In this document: piece after piece, positions 17,900 to 25,875 of the stretch
How the letters are laid out: every line of letters begins with the position of its first letter
How positions within the stretch are numbered: position 1 is the stretch's first letter
NCBI GenBank assembly: GCA_036337295.1
Contig: JAYZEN010000009.1
Location: 186,001-250,000 of the forward strand
Source of the DNA: Ketobacter sp036337295
Lineage (GTDB): Bacteria > Pseudomonadota > Gammaproteobacteria > Pseudomonadales > Ketobacteraceae
Length of the DNA: 64,000 bases
Reading direction: 5' to 3'
Made by a program: the position numbers and the translations under genes
The notes under the pieces: model-generated
Database searches by the model: none
Told to the model about the DNA's origin: nothing
What the model saw: only the letters and a program-made list of their open reading frames with translations

Positions 17900-20317
17900 A
17901 TGGGAACCATCTCACTGCTTGGCGGCGTAATCAAACAGGTCTTGTTGTGCCGGTCACATCGTTCGACACCATCCATCCGCGGAATCCTGGTGGCGGCTTT
18001 GGGCATCTTGTTCTCCCCGGCCACTGTGCTCGCGGCCGGCTTATCGCCGGTAAGTACTTGTAACCCGTTGGCGGTGGAAACCTGTGGCCTGCCGTTCCCC
18101 AGTGACCTGTTTCGCAATACTGTTGGCCGCTATAACTTCGCCGACTCCATCCTCGATCGACGCACTTCCGGTTTGGTGCGTACATTGTTGCCGGCGCAGG
18201 CCCAGTTTCCGGCGGCGTTCCGTCCCAGCCAGATTTTTAATGACAGTTCAGGCTTTTCTGCCCTCGGCCCGGTGATGTTTGAGTTAAATGATTGGCCTCT
18301 CACAGACATCCCCGGGGACGGTGAAGGCTATCTGCACGTCTATAACCTGGCCACCGGTGAACGGGTGCCGATGGTGGTGTCATTGAGCGGTGCAGCGCAG
18401 CCGGAGCGGGATCTGCGGGAGTCACGCCCGGTTATCATCGGTTGGCCCCGTACCCGTTTTGACTTTGGTGAGAAGTACATTGCGGTGCTGTTCAAACCGG
18501 CGCTGAATGATGGGGTCTACAGTTCCTCCAACGTGGAGCTGTTTGCCGCCTCCGAAGGGGTGCAAAAGGCGTTGAACCGCAACGCTGGCTGGTTGTTGAA
18601 TTATGTCTACAATACGCCGTTGAATGCCATGGAAGACCTGGGCATAGATAAGTCAGACGTGCTGTCGTTTACCTGGTTCACCGTGCGCCGGGAAGCCGAG
18701 GTGGTGGAACCCATGCAGCAGATGGTGGCCTCGGCGTTGGCGTATCCGAATTATCTGCGCAACCTGAAAGTCGCGGAACCTCTGGGGGACCCGGAGTTTG
18801 GACTGGTGACCCTGAAAGGGGATGTGTCCCTGGTGAACTTCCGCAGTCCGGATGGCGGTGTGTATCCTCCTTACGAGTATATTTCCGACCCATCCCGCCG
18901 CATCACCGACTTTGTTCTGACCCTGCCAAAATGGGACAAAGCGGAGCCGGTACCGATTTCGGTGTGGGGGCACGGCCTGGGCAATTTCAAGGAACTGACA
19001 CGCAGTGGTTTCATCATGGGGGATCGGTTGGGCATGGCCACCATTGCCATTGATCATCCCAATCATGGCTCCCGGGTTACCGATTTTGACTCCCTCAAAG
19101 AACCGCACATTGCCCTGGCGGTGACCTCGCCCCTGACGATCATGCAGTTGTTGGGTATGTTTGTGCAGGCAACAGTGGACCACAACGTGCTGATCAGCAG
19201 CACCAGTCATATTCTGCCGCAGTATCTGGCCAACTGGGAAAACAGCGACTATCCCGATTTGCCGGCACTGGACGGCTCCCGGGTGATGTTCGATGGGATG
19301 TCCCTGGGCGCGATGCTGGGGGTGGCCATCGGTGCAACGGCTCCGGAACTGCAGGGAGCATATCTGGTGAACGGTGCTGGCAGCCTGATGCAGGTGTTTT
19401 CCGAATCCACCTTCTGGGATGACTTCACCAGCAATGTGATTCCCCAGAATATGAACGGCGCGGAAATGCTGTTCGTGCTGGCCATGATGCAGCACTACGT
19501 GGATATTGCCGACGGTAACAATTTTACGCACTGGTATCGTTCGCCACCCCCCGGCCAGTCACCACGACCGATGGGGATGCATTATTCCCTTGGCGATGGC
19601 AGCATGAGCAACGATGCCACCCGGGCCACGGCGGAACTGGTGGACTTGCCTCTGTTGAAAGAGGTGATTGAGCCGGAAGCCAACTTGCGATTCGGGGCAG
19701 AAGGCCTGGCTGGATTTGAGAACGGTTATGGCCTGGTGCAGAGTGGCTATGGCCTGGAACAGGCGGAAGAAGCACTGAGTGCCTTGAAGGAATTCGATAT
19801 TGAGGATTCGTTGGGATTGGGTGATATCGCCGTATTGGGCGGGTTGGCAGGGATCGGCACAGAGATACCCGATGGTGTGCCCTTTGCGGATTATCTGTCC
19901 GGTTTTCTCGGAACCAACGATGCCAATACAATAGACACAATTGTGGATGCGATCTATGCCGGTGATGCTGAAGACTTCCTGACCCACTTCAACCGGGGCG
20001 GGGTACAGGCAGTGCAGCATTCCATTGAGTGGCGTTGTGATTTGCTGGGACTGGATGCAGCGCGCTGTGCCAATGCCAAGCAGTTGGTGGTGGAAGACGC
20101 GGAAAACGGTGGTGGGCTGGATGATCTCATTCCAGGTGGTACCGATACCGATGATGATATTACCGATCTGATTGAAGACGGCCTGAGTAATGTCACGGTT
20201 AGCGAAGGCAGCGGCGGGGCGGTTGAATGGCTGTTGTTGGTGATGCTGCTGATCGTTTTCAGTGGTCACAAACACCGGGGCAGTTTGCTGCCAATCCGGT
20301 GCCGGCGAGCCCCATGA
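17900..20317 (+). CDS. Exported alpha/beta-hydrolase lipase of the VolA/Pla-1/cef type
   Basis: This 805-residue protein has an extended N-terminal signal region ending near ATVLAAG. The N-terminal half resembles the lipase N-terminal domain of the Vibrio VolA / Pla-1/cef family. The hydrolase core shows an oxyanion-type HGLGNF segment and a nucleophile elbow GMSLG with Ser468. The C terminus carries GSGG, a hydrophobic stretch (WLLLVMLLIVF) and basic residues, which suggests a GlyGly-CTERM sorting signal or a simple membrane anchor. It begins 12 bp after the synthetase stop, behind a GAGAGAAG ribosome site, so it very probably belongs to the same transcript. Likely substrates are acyl esters or phospholipids at the cell surface; a role in maturing the polyketide lipid is inference. 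Confidence 0.8.
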   Translation: MGTISLLGGVIKQVLLCRSHRSTPSIRGILVAALGILFSPATVLAAGLSPVSTCNPLAVETCGLPFPSDLFRNTVGRYNFADSILDRRTSGLVRTLLPAQAQFPAAFRPSQIFNDSSGFSALGPVMFELNDWPLTDIPGDGEGYLHVYNLATGERVPMVVSLSGAAQPERDLRESRPVIIGWPRTRFDFGEKYIAVLFKPALNDGVYSSSNVELFAASEGVQKALNRNAGWLLNYVYNTPLNAMEDLGIDKSDVLSFTWFTVRREAEVVEPMQQMVASALAYPNYLRNLKVAEPLGDPEFGLVTLKGDVSLVNFRSPDGGVYPPYEYISDPSRRITDFVLTLPKWDKAEPVPISVWGHGLGNFKELTRSGFIMGDRLGMATIAIDHPNHGSRVTDFDSLKEPHIALAVTSPLTIMQLLGMFVQATVDHNVLISSTSHILPQYLANWENSDYPDLPALDGSRVMFDGMSLGAMLGVAIGATAPELQGAYLVNGAGSLMQVFSESTFWDDFTSNVIPQNMNGAEMLFVLAMMQHYVDIADGNNFTHWYRSPPPGQSPRPMGMHYSLGDGSMSNDATRATAELVDLPLLKEVIEPEANLRFGAEGLAGFENGYGLVQSGYGLEQAEEALSALKEFDIEDSLGLGDIAVLGGLAGIGTEIPDGVPFADYLSGFLGTNDANTIDTIVDAIYAGDAEDFLTHFNRGGVQAVQHSIEWRCDLLGLDAARCANAKQLVVEDAENGGGLDDLIPGGTDTDDDITDLIEDGLSNVTVSEGSGGAVEWLLLVMLLIVFSGHKHRGSLLPIRCRRAP

Positions 20318-20766
20318 CGGATAGCCGGGGCTCTGCAATCCGAACCCGACTATTGCCGTTGATCCGCTCCCCCAGGGTGAGGGTAACCATTGCCGCGTTG
20401 GCATCCGCCGTTACCTGGTTTTGCTGGGCCTATTGGGCCAACCGGGAAATTCCGGAACAGGCTTTGGTTTCCGGCTTGTTTCAGGGGGGTGTTAACCTGC
20501 TGACCACGGCGTTCGGCAGCGCGTTATTGGAAGCCCTGTTCCTGCGGTTTGGTGACAGTATCAAAGGCCAGGCGGGTGCCATCCTGTTGGTGAGTTCCGG
20601 TTCCCTGAGTCTGATGCTGGTGGCCCATTGGCTGGCCGCCACCCCTAATGTCCTGTTAACCGTGTTACCTGTCTATACAGTGGTGCTACTCTATTGCACC
20701 TCCTACATCGTTGGTTTGAATAAAATAAAAACAAAATATGAAGCAGAAGAAGTGGCAGTCTCTTAA
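20314..20766 (+). CDS. Small four-helix integral membrane protein
   Basis: I place the start at the ATG overlapping the lipase stop (ATGA), giving 150 residues; an in-frame upstream start at 20227 would lie inside the lipase gene. Four hydrophobic helices are visible at about 24-43, 50-78, 86-108 and 113-136, with a short charged C terminus (KIKTKYEAEE). I do not recognise the family. Its 3' end overlaps the next gene by 29 nt, so translational coupling is likely. The position between a lipase and an outer-membrane protein suggests an envelope role linked to the PKS product. Confidence 0.75.
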   Translation: MTDSRGSAIRTRLLPLIRSPRVRVTIAALASAVTWFCWAYWANREIPEQALVSGLFQGGVNLLTTAFGSALLEALFLRFGDSIKGQAGAILLVSSGSLSLMLVAHWLAATPNVLLTVLPVYTVVLLYCTSYIVGLNKIKTKYEAEEVAVS

Positions 20767-22237
20767 CTCGGTTCGCGCGGTCTTCAAAACAGTCCCCCTC
20801 ACGCGTGCGTTGATTCATTGCAGTATCCTGATGGTGGCCTTCACCTCCGATCTTCAGGCCGAAATGGGCGAATTCTCCGGCTGGGTTAATGGGCAAACCC
20901 GTTACTATCCCGACACCGGGGAGAACGTGGACGAGCAGGTTTATCCGGCCGCGGCGCTGCAGTTGAACTACAGCCAGAACATTACCGACGATGACCAGCT
21001 GGTGATTGGCCTGTTCGCTCGGGGCGATGCCGTGGATGACGAGCGCAATTATGTGGATGCCCGTGAGTTCCTGTGGTTGCACCACGGTGACAACTACCAG
21101 TTCCGGGCCGGGGTGGGGCAGGTCAGTTGGGGCGTTAATGAGTTGTTCAAGATCACCGATGTGATCAACCAGAAAGACCGTGCAGAGCTGCCCTTGCAGC
21201 GTAAGCTGGGGCAACCCATGGCCGCTGTCTCGTTCTATCTGGGCGATGACCTGATCGAGTTGTACAGCTTGTATGATGTGCGCCCCGCTTGGTTCCCCGG
21301 TGAAGATGGCCGGATGCGTTACCCTATTCTGGTAGACCCGGATCATCAGGAATACGATCGTGGCAAGTCCGGGCGCTGGGATTTTGCGGTGCGTTGGAAA
21401 ACCCGGCTGGCGGACATGGACATTGCGCTTTCCCATTTCTATGGGGTGACCCGCGATCCTTATTTCATTTTCAATTATGACTTCGCGGACCCCTATCTGA
21501 TTCCGGTGTACGAGAAGGTGAACCAGACCTCATTGGAAATGGTCTATCCGTGGCAGGATGTGCTGCTCAAACTGGAGGCCACCTATCAAACCGGTTCCAT
21601 CGAGCAGTTCGAGTCTGTGGTGGCGGGGTTTGAATACACCTTCGGTGGTGTGTTCCAGTCCGACTTTGATCTGAGCTGGTATGTGGAGGCCATCTGGGAC
21701 AGTCGCGACCAGATTTATGCTACCCTGTTCGATCATGACGTGGGGGTGGCTGCCCGATTGGCCTTCAATGATGCCCGCGACAGTAACCTGATTCTCGGAG
21801 TGGTGGCCGACTATGAGTACAGTGAAGCCTTTGGCTATCTGTTCTGGACCAACAATTTTGGCGCCAGCTGGACGATGAATATTACAGGTCAGTACTTCAT
21901 GGCCAATGAGCCGAGGCTGGACCCGCGGGACTACGTGCAGTTCCAGCAACTGGCAGATGACGTGGAAGCGGGTAACTATCCGTTACCACAGGAACTGGTT
22001 GACTCCATACTTGAGGCGTTCGAGAACACCACAATCAGTGAAAAGCAGTATGAAATCATGCTGGAGCGACTGGAGGAGATACAGGCGGGGCAAGGTGATT
22101 ATTTCACCAATGTGGAAGATTATACCGACGTGCCTCAAACCCTGTTTGATCTGTTACGGATTTCAGATAATTCCCAAAAAATGAACCTGATTGAGCGGGA
22201 TGGCTATATACAGGTTGATGTTTTCTATCATTTCTAG
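20738..22237 (+). CDS. Outer-membrane beta-barrel protein (DUF1302-like)
   Basis: The 499-residue protein has a signal region ending near TSDLQA. The body is rich in alternating aromatic and polar strands (for example QFRAGVGQVSWGVNELF and WDFAVRWKTRL) and ends in a terminal Phe (VDVFYHF), the usual signature for BAM-dependent insertion. The repertoire resembles the DUF1302 outer-membrane proteins often encoded beside LolA-like proteins and MMPL/RND exporters; no exporter is visible downstream here. It overlaps the upstream gene by 29 nt and is followed after 10 bp by the LolA-like gene. It may form an outer-membrane channel or docking site for the operon's lipid product. Confidence 0.78.
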   Translation: MKQKKWQSLNSVRAVFKTVPLTRALIHCSILMVAFTSDLQAEMGEFSGWVNGQTRYYPDTGENVDEQVYPAAALQLNYSQNITDDDQLVIGLFARGDAVDDERNYVDAREFLWLHHGDNYQFRAGVGQVSWGVNELFKITDVINQKDRAELPLQRKLGQPMAAVSFYLGDDLIELYSLYDVRPAWFPGEDGRMRYPILVDPDHQEYDRGKSGRWDFAVRWKTRLADMDIALSHFYGVTRDPYFIFNYDFADPYLIPVYEKVNQTSLEMVYPWQDVLLKLEATYQTGSIEQFESVVAGFEYTFGGVFQSDFDLSWYVEAIWDSRDQIYATLFDHDVGVAARLAFNDARDSNLILGVVADYEYSEAFGYLFWTNNFGASWTMNITGQYFMANEPRLDPRDYVQFQQLADDVEAGNYPLPQELVDSILEAFENTTISEKQYEIMLERLEEIQAGQGDYFTNVEDYTDVPQTLFDLLRISDNSQKMNLIERDGYIQVDVFYHF

Positions 22238-22247
22238 GGTGCAATTT

Positions 22248-23021
22248 ATGTTAAGAGCGATTTCCTTTGTTCTTGGTTTGTGTCTGGCCAATGTTTTGCT
22301 GGCTGAACCCATGACGGGAATACAGATTATTGAAAAAGCCAAGCAGAACGGCAAAGGCTTCAAGGATCTGGTGCACGAAGTCAAGATGTTGCTGGTGGAC
22401 GAGTCGGGAGGCAGCACCGAGCGCGAGATGCTGATGAAAGCCATGACGGAAGCCGGCGGTGACAGCTACAGCATGTTGATTTTCACTGCTCCACAGCGGG
22501 AAAAAGGAATCTCTCTGCTGACGGTCTCGGCACAGGGAAGCAGTGACAAACAATACCTGTATCTGCCGTCTTCCCGCCGGGTCAAACGAATCACCAGCTC
22601 CAACAAAGGCTCATCTTTCCGGGGCAGTGAATTCACCTTCGAAGATCTGTCTGATCAGAAAACCGAAGACTACCGGTTTGAACGGGTGCAGGAGGAAGCC
22701 TGCGCGACACAAAGTTGTTATGTGGTTGATCGCTTTCCCAAATCCGATGAGTCCAGTTACAGCAAAACCCGTATGTGGATTGACACTGAGTTTTACCGCC
22801 TGATCAAAGCGGAATTTTATGATCGGGATAACAAGCTGCTGAAAACCATGCAGACCCGTGGCTACGAGTTGTTCGAAGGCCAGTACTGGAACCCTGAGGA
22901 AGTGGTGATGGCGAACATCCAGACCGGCAAAAGCACCAAGATGTTGTCGTTGTCACTGAAAATGAACTCCGGCCTGCGCCAGTCCGAGTTCACTGAGCTG
23001 GCGATGCAGAACTGGCGTTAA
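22248..23021 (+). CDS. Periplasmic outer-membrane lipoprotein-sorting (LolA-like) protein
   Basis: The ATG at 22248 is chosen because AGGG precedes it and a clean signal peptide follows (MLRAISFVLGLCLANVLLAE). An earlier in-frame start at 22191 would overlap the barrel gene. The mature protein of about 237 residues has the conserved style of LolA_like family proteins: an N-terminal GIQIIEKA helix, the YLYLPSSRRVKRI segment, GSEFTFEDL, and RMWIDTEFYRLIKAEFYD. Such proteins have a LolA/LppX-type half-barrel and are thought to shuttle lipids or lipopeptides across the periplasm. As the last gene of the operon, it is a good candidate for carrying the PKS lipid to the outer membrane. Confidence 0.85.
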   Translation: MLRAISFVLGLCLANVLLAEPMTGIQIIEKAKQNGKGFKDLVHEVKMLLVDESGGSTEREMLMKAMTEAGGDSYSMLIFTAPQREKGISLLTVSAQGSSDKQYLYLPSSRRVKRITSSNKGSSFRGSEFTFEDLSDQKTEDYRFERVQEEACATQSCYVVDRFPKSDESSYSKTRMWIDTEFYRLIKAEFYDRDNKLLKTMQTRGYELFEGQYWNPEEVVMANIQTGKSTKMLSLSLKMNSGLRQSEFTELAMQNWR

Positions 23022-23027
23022 CGCGCA

Positions 23028-23069
23028 AGCTGGACACCGCTGCCTGACGTCAGGTTTCCGTGTCCAGCT
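23028..23069. terminator. Nested palindrome between convergent genes, possible terminator
   Basis: Arms AGCTGGACAC (23028-23037) and GTGTCCAGCT (23060-23069) are perfect complements and enclose a second palindrome, CCTGACGTCAGG (23043-23054). The element overlaps the 3' end of the convergent AraC-type gene and lies 7 bp past the stop of the operon. There is no T-run on either side, so it is a weak intrinsic terminator at best. Confidence 0.5.
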
Positions 23070-24126
23070 CCAGTGTCTTCCATTCTTTTTCAAACGCCTG
23101 CTTGCGGAACTTGTCCATCTGGCCATAGTTCTTTTTGAATTCCCGCGGCGATTCCCCGGTCCATTTCTTGAACGCTTTACTGAACGCCGATGAATCACAA
23201 AAGCCCAGCATCAGTGCGATTTCGGTGATGCACTTGTCGCTTTTGGTCAGATAGTTAATGGCAAACTCCCGCCGCAACAGATCCAATTCATTCTGGAAGT
23301 TGGTGCCCAGGCTATTCAATTGGCGGCGCAGGGTACGACCACTCATTCCCAGTTTGCGGGCGGCTGTTTCCAACGAGGGAAAAGCCCCAACGCTCTGGAT
23401 CAGTACCAGTCGCAGTTTCTTGGGCAGGTAATTCAGGTTTATGGGCGGTACGGTTTTCAGAAAATCCTGCTCTGCCATCCGGGCAATACCCTGGTTCGCC
23501 AAGAGCAGCTCCCGTCGTGCCAGCGATTTCGCCACGACAAACTCACAATGCTCGGCGTTGAAGCGGATCTTGCAATTGAAATAGCGCTTGTAGATTTTCT
23601 CGTATTCAGGTGCGGGGTAGGGAAAGGCAATGTGTTCCGGCTCGTATTCTTTGCCCAACAGGAACTTCAGAATGTTTTTGAAGTTCACCATGATGGACTC
23701 AATGAAGAAGTGGGAAAACGGCGCCAGCGAAATGCACTCGATCACCCGAATACCCACCGTGTCCTCGGTCTCGAAATACTGCATGGAGAAGGGGGGGAAA
23801 GCTTTTTCGCAGAGACGGCAGGCCGCCTGCAGGCAGTCGGCATAAGTCTGTTGTGCCATCGCCGAAACGCCAGCCATGCCGTGGCAGGTAAGCCGCATTT
23901 GCTGGCCGATGGCCAGGCCACCATAGGGCATCTGCAGCTCCCGGATGCCCACATCCACCAATTTCAGGATTTCGTTCAGCGTGAAAGGCCTGGGGTTTTC
24001 CGCCAGGGCGGCGAGGTCCACTCCGGCTTTCCGCGCCAGTTCTGTGCGCTTCAGGCCGAGTTGTTCCGGAAACTCCAGATAAGCCGAAATATATTCTGGC
24101 ACTATTATCGGTGTGTCTCTATCCAT
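23050..24126 (-). CDS. AraC-family transcriptional regulator (OruR/ArgR-like N-terminal domain)
   Basis: This 358-residue regulator has an N-terminal ligand domain of the arabinose-binding-domain type used by OruR-like regulators (about 20-210). A C-terminal AraC DNA-binding domain follows, with two helix-turn-helix units: SLETAARKLGMSGRTLRRQL and ITEIALMLGFCDSSAFSKAF, ending in the usual GESPREFK. These regulators commonly control fatty-acid or lipid catabolism genes. The gene converges on the PKS/lipid operon, with the stops 28 bp apart, so it is a neighbour and not part of that transcript. Control of the operon or of the hydrolase at 24670 is possible but unproven. Confidence 0.9.
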   Translation of the reverse strand: MDRDTPIIVPEYISAYLEFPEQLGLKRTELARKAGVDLAALAENPRPFTLNEILKLVDVGIRELQMPYGGLAIGQQMRLTCHGMAGVSAMAQQTYADCLQAACRLCEKAFPPFSMQYFETEDTVGIRVIECISLAPFSHFFIESIMVNFKNILKFLLGKEYEPEHIAFPYPAPEYEKIYKRYFNCKIRFNAEHCEFVVAKSLARRELLLANQGIARMAEQDFLKTVPPINLNYLPKKLRLVLIQSVGAFPSLETAARKLGMSGRTLRRQLNSLGTNFQNELDLLRREFAINYLTKSDKCITEIALMLGFCDSSAFSKAFKKWTGESPREFKKNYGQMDKFRKQAFEKEWKTLELDTET

Positions 24127-24511
24127 GGTCTTGTTCTTGTTTTTTGGATTTCAACAATAAGTATATGAGAGAAGGGGAGTTAATTATTACTGCTTAAATG
24201 TATCTTCTTGGTCATGCTCTGTCGCTGAGTCGTTACAAACGAACCCGGATAGGGTCCATTCCCGCCACAGCCCGGCATGATCAGGACAAAATTGCTGTGT
24301 TCCCCGTTCGGACATTATAGGGATTATGCGGCTGTTTTTAAGCTTCAGGTTTAATTTGATCCTAATTTTATATTTCCATAAAGGGCTTTCGGTTGGATTG
24401 GGATACCGGTTTTCCGGCGACGGCCATCTTTGACCTGTTTTTTTGACGGTGAAAGACTCTGAGAACCTCTGCTGGTCCTTTAATGGCATGGAACGGGGTG
24501 CTTTATGTGTT

Positions 24512-24527
24512 CATTTGTACACAAATG
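24512..24527. promoter_or_regulatory. Inverted repeat, possible operator
   Basis: CATTTGT-AC-ACAAATG is a perfect 7-bp inverted repeat with a 2-nt spacer, about 140 bp upstream of the hydrolase start. It has the size of a dimeric repressor site; the binding protein is unknown. Confidence 0.4.
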
Positions 24528-24635
24528 TGGGGCTGGATATCTAATTGAATAGCTTCATAAAACGCTATTATTGCCTTTGATTGTGAGGTTGGTTTGTGTT
24601 TTATATTCTTGCGGGGGTCAAAAAACTCAATTACA

Positions 24636-24657
24636 GTGTACACGTGTAAACTATAAT
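24636..24657 (+). promoter_or_regulatory. Palindrome overlapping a TATAAT hexamer upstream of the hydrolase gene
   Basis: Overlapping palindromes GTGTACAC (24636-24643) and TACACGTGTA (24639-24648) lie directly before TATAAT (24652-24657). If TATAAT is the -10 box, the palindrome would sit in the spacer like a repressor operator, and the transcript would start almost at the GAGGTGG ribosome site, which is tight. The promoter assignment is therefore tentative. Confidence 0.4.
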
Positions 24658-24669
24658 TGAGGTGGTGTC

Positions 24670-25863
24670 ATGTCTGAGTTCGAGGCTATCGGGGAGTCCA
24701 GCAGGGCCCAGGGTCGTGCGCACCTGTCGCCCGTGCATTGGTTATTTGGATTGCTGTCACTGGCATTGCGCTCCGGAGGTGAGCTCACCCGGGTGGTGGG
24801 TGAAATGCACCATACCTGGAGTGAGGCGCCCATGCCCTGGGATAAAACCCATCAGGCGGATATTCAGCGGGCGCCCAAGACCTATCTGTTGATCAAGATG
24901 TTGTTAGAGAGCAGCGCCACTCAACTGCATCGGATTCTGGACCGGGTTCCGGCGACAGAAAGGGTATCGCAGCCGTTGTATCGTGTGCGCAGTGCCATGA
25001 ACGGTGTGTTCGGTGACAAACTCAATGAGTGGGAGCATCCCCTGGCGCTGCCCATGGAGACGGTGGATGAGCAGGGGGGCGAAGTGGCACTGTCCAGGCT
25101 CCAGGCGGAGAGTGCGCAGGGTGTGGTGCTGTTCATACACGGCTTATGCCTGAGTGAAGGGGATTGGCAGGGGCCTGACCATCAAGCCTTTGTAACAGGC
25201 TTGCGCCAGCAGGGCTATGCAGTGGCCTGGTTGCGATACAACACCGGTTTGCCCATATGGGAAAACGGGAGCCGACTTGATCAACTGTTATCACAGCAGT
25301 GGAAGCCTGCCCATGACAAGCGGTTGGTCATGATTGGTCACAGCATGGGGGGGCTGATTATTCGCAGCGCCTGCCACGCGGCAAGCCAATCCCGGGGCGC
25401 CTGGTTGTCCGCGTTGACACATGCGGCGTATCTTGCGTCTCCCCACGATGGCGCCCCCATGGAAAAAATCGGCAACCTGGCCAATTCACTGCTCGGCGTC
25501 ACGCCCTATGCGCGACCGTTGATGGCGTTGGGCAACATTCGCAGTCTGGGGATTCGCAGCTTGCGCTACGCTAACGTGACGCCGCCGCAGGATGCGAGCC
25601 AGCGTCAACAACCGTTGCCCATGTACGAAGGCTGTCAGCATCTGCTGTTGGGTGCACGCAAATTTTACGAGCCTGGCCAGCGTTGGCTGGGGGATGGTCT
25701 GGTACCTGAGGCCAGTGCCATGGGGGGTGAGCATTTTCCACTTTCTCATACACAAGTGCGGCGGGAAATGCTGGACGATGTAGGTCACATAACCCTGCTG
25801 CAGGACCCACGTTTGTACAGGCTGTTGTGCAACTGGTTGAGTGAGAACCGGCATCAGGGATAA
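24670..25863 (+). CDS. Alpha/beta-hydrolase (cytoplasmic lipase/esterase-like)
   Basis: This 397-residue protein has a hydrolase core starting at about residue 150 (VVLFIHGLCLSEGDW, oxyanion region) and the nucleophile elbow GHSMGG. Near the C terminus, GDGLVPEASA and the His of VGHITLL are plausible acid and base residues. The N-terminal 140 residues are helical and lack a signal peptide, so it probably acts in the cytoplasm or at the inner membrane. A good GAGGTGG ribosome site precedes the ATG. The alpha/beta fold with an N-terminal helical extension resembles PGAP1- or permuted-lipase-like proteins; the substrate is unknown. Confidence 0.82.
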   Translation: MSEFEAIGESSRAQGRAHLSPVHWLFGLLSLALRSGGELTRVVGEMHHTWSEAPMPWDKTHQADIQRAPKTYLLIKMLLESSATQLHRILDRVPATERVSQPLYRVRSAMNGVFGDKLNEWEHPLALPMETVDEQGGEVALSRLQAESAQGVVLFIHGLCLSEGDWQGPDHQAFVTGLRQQGYAVAWLRYNTGLPIWENGSRLDQLLSQQWKPAHDKRLVMIGHSMGGLIIRSACHAASQSRGAWLSALTHAAYLASPHDGAPMEKIGNLANSLLGVTPYARPLMALGNIRSLGIRSLRYANVTPPQDASQRQQPLPMYEGCQHLLLGARKFYEPGQRWLGDGLVPEASAMGGEHFPLSHTQVRREMLDDVGHITLLQDPRLYRLLCNWLSENRHQG

Positions 25864-25875
25864 CCCCGAACGCCC

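Larger units (their letters stand above)
24127..24669. other. 543-bp AT-rich intergenic region between divergent genes
   Basis: The region separates the AraC-type gene from the hydrolase gene and is clearly AT-richer than its flanks. It contains two palindromic sites, listed separately, and no convincing reading frame. It presumably carries both divergent promoters. Confidence 0.7.

Noticed and set aside
18000..18080. Possible promoter or internal start at the lipase N terminus
   Set aside because: The 12-bp gap and ribosome site at 17900 give a simpler start; no promoter elements were seen.
20227..20313. Earlier start for the small membrane protein
   Set aside because: It would lie inside the lipase coding sequence; the ATGA overlap at 20314 is the natural start.
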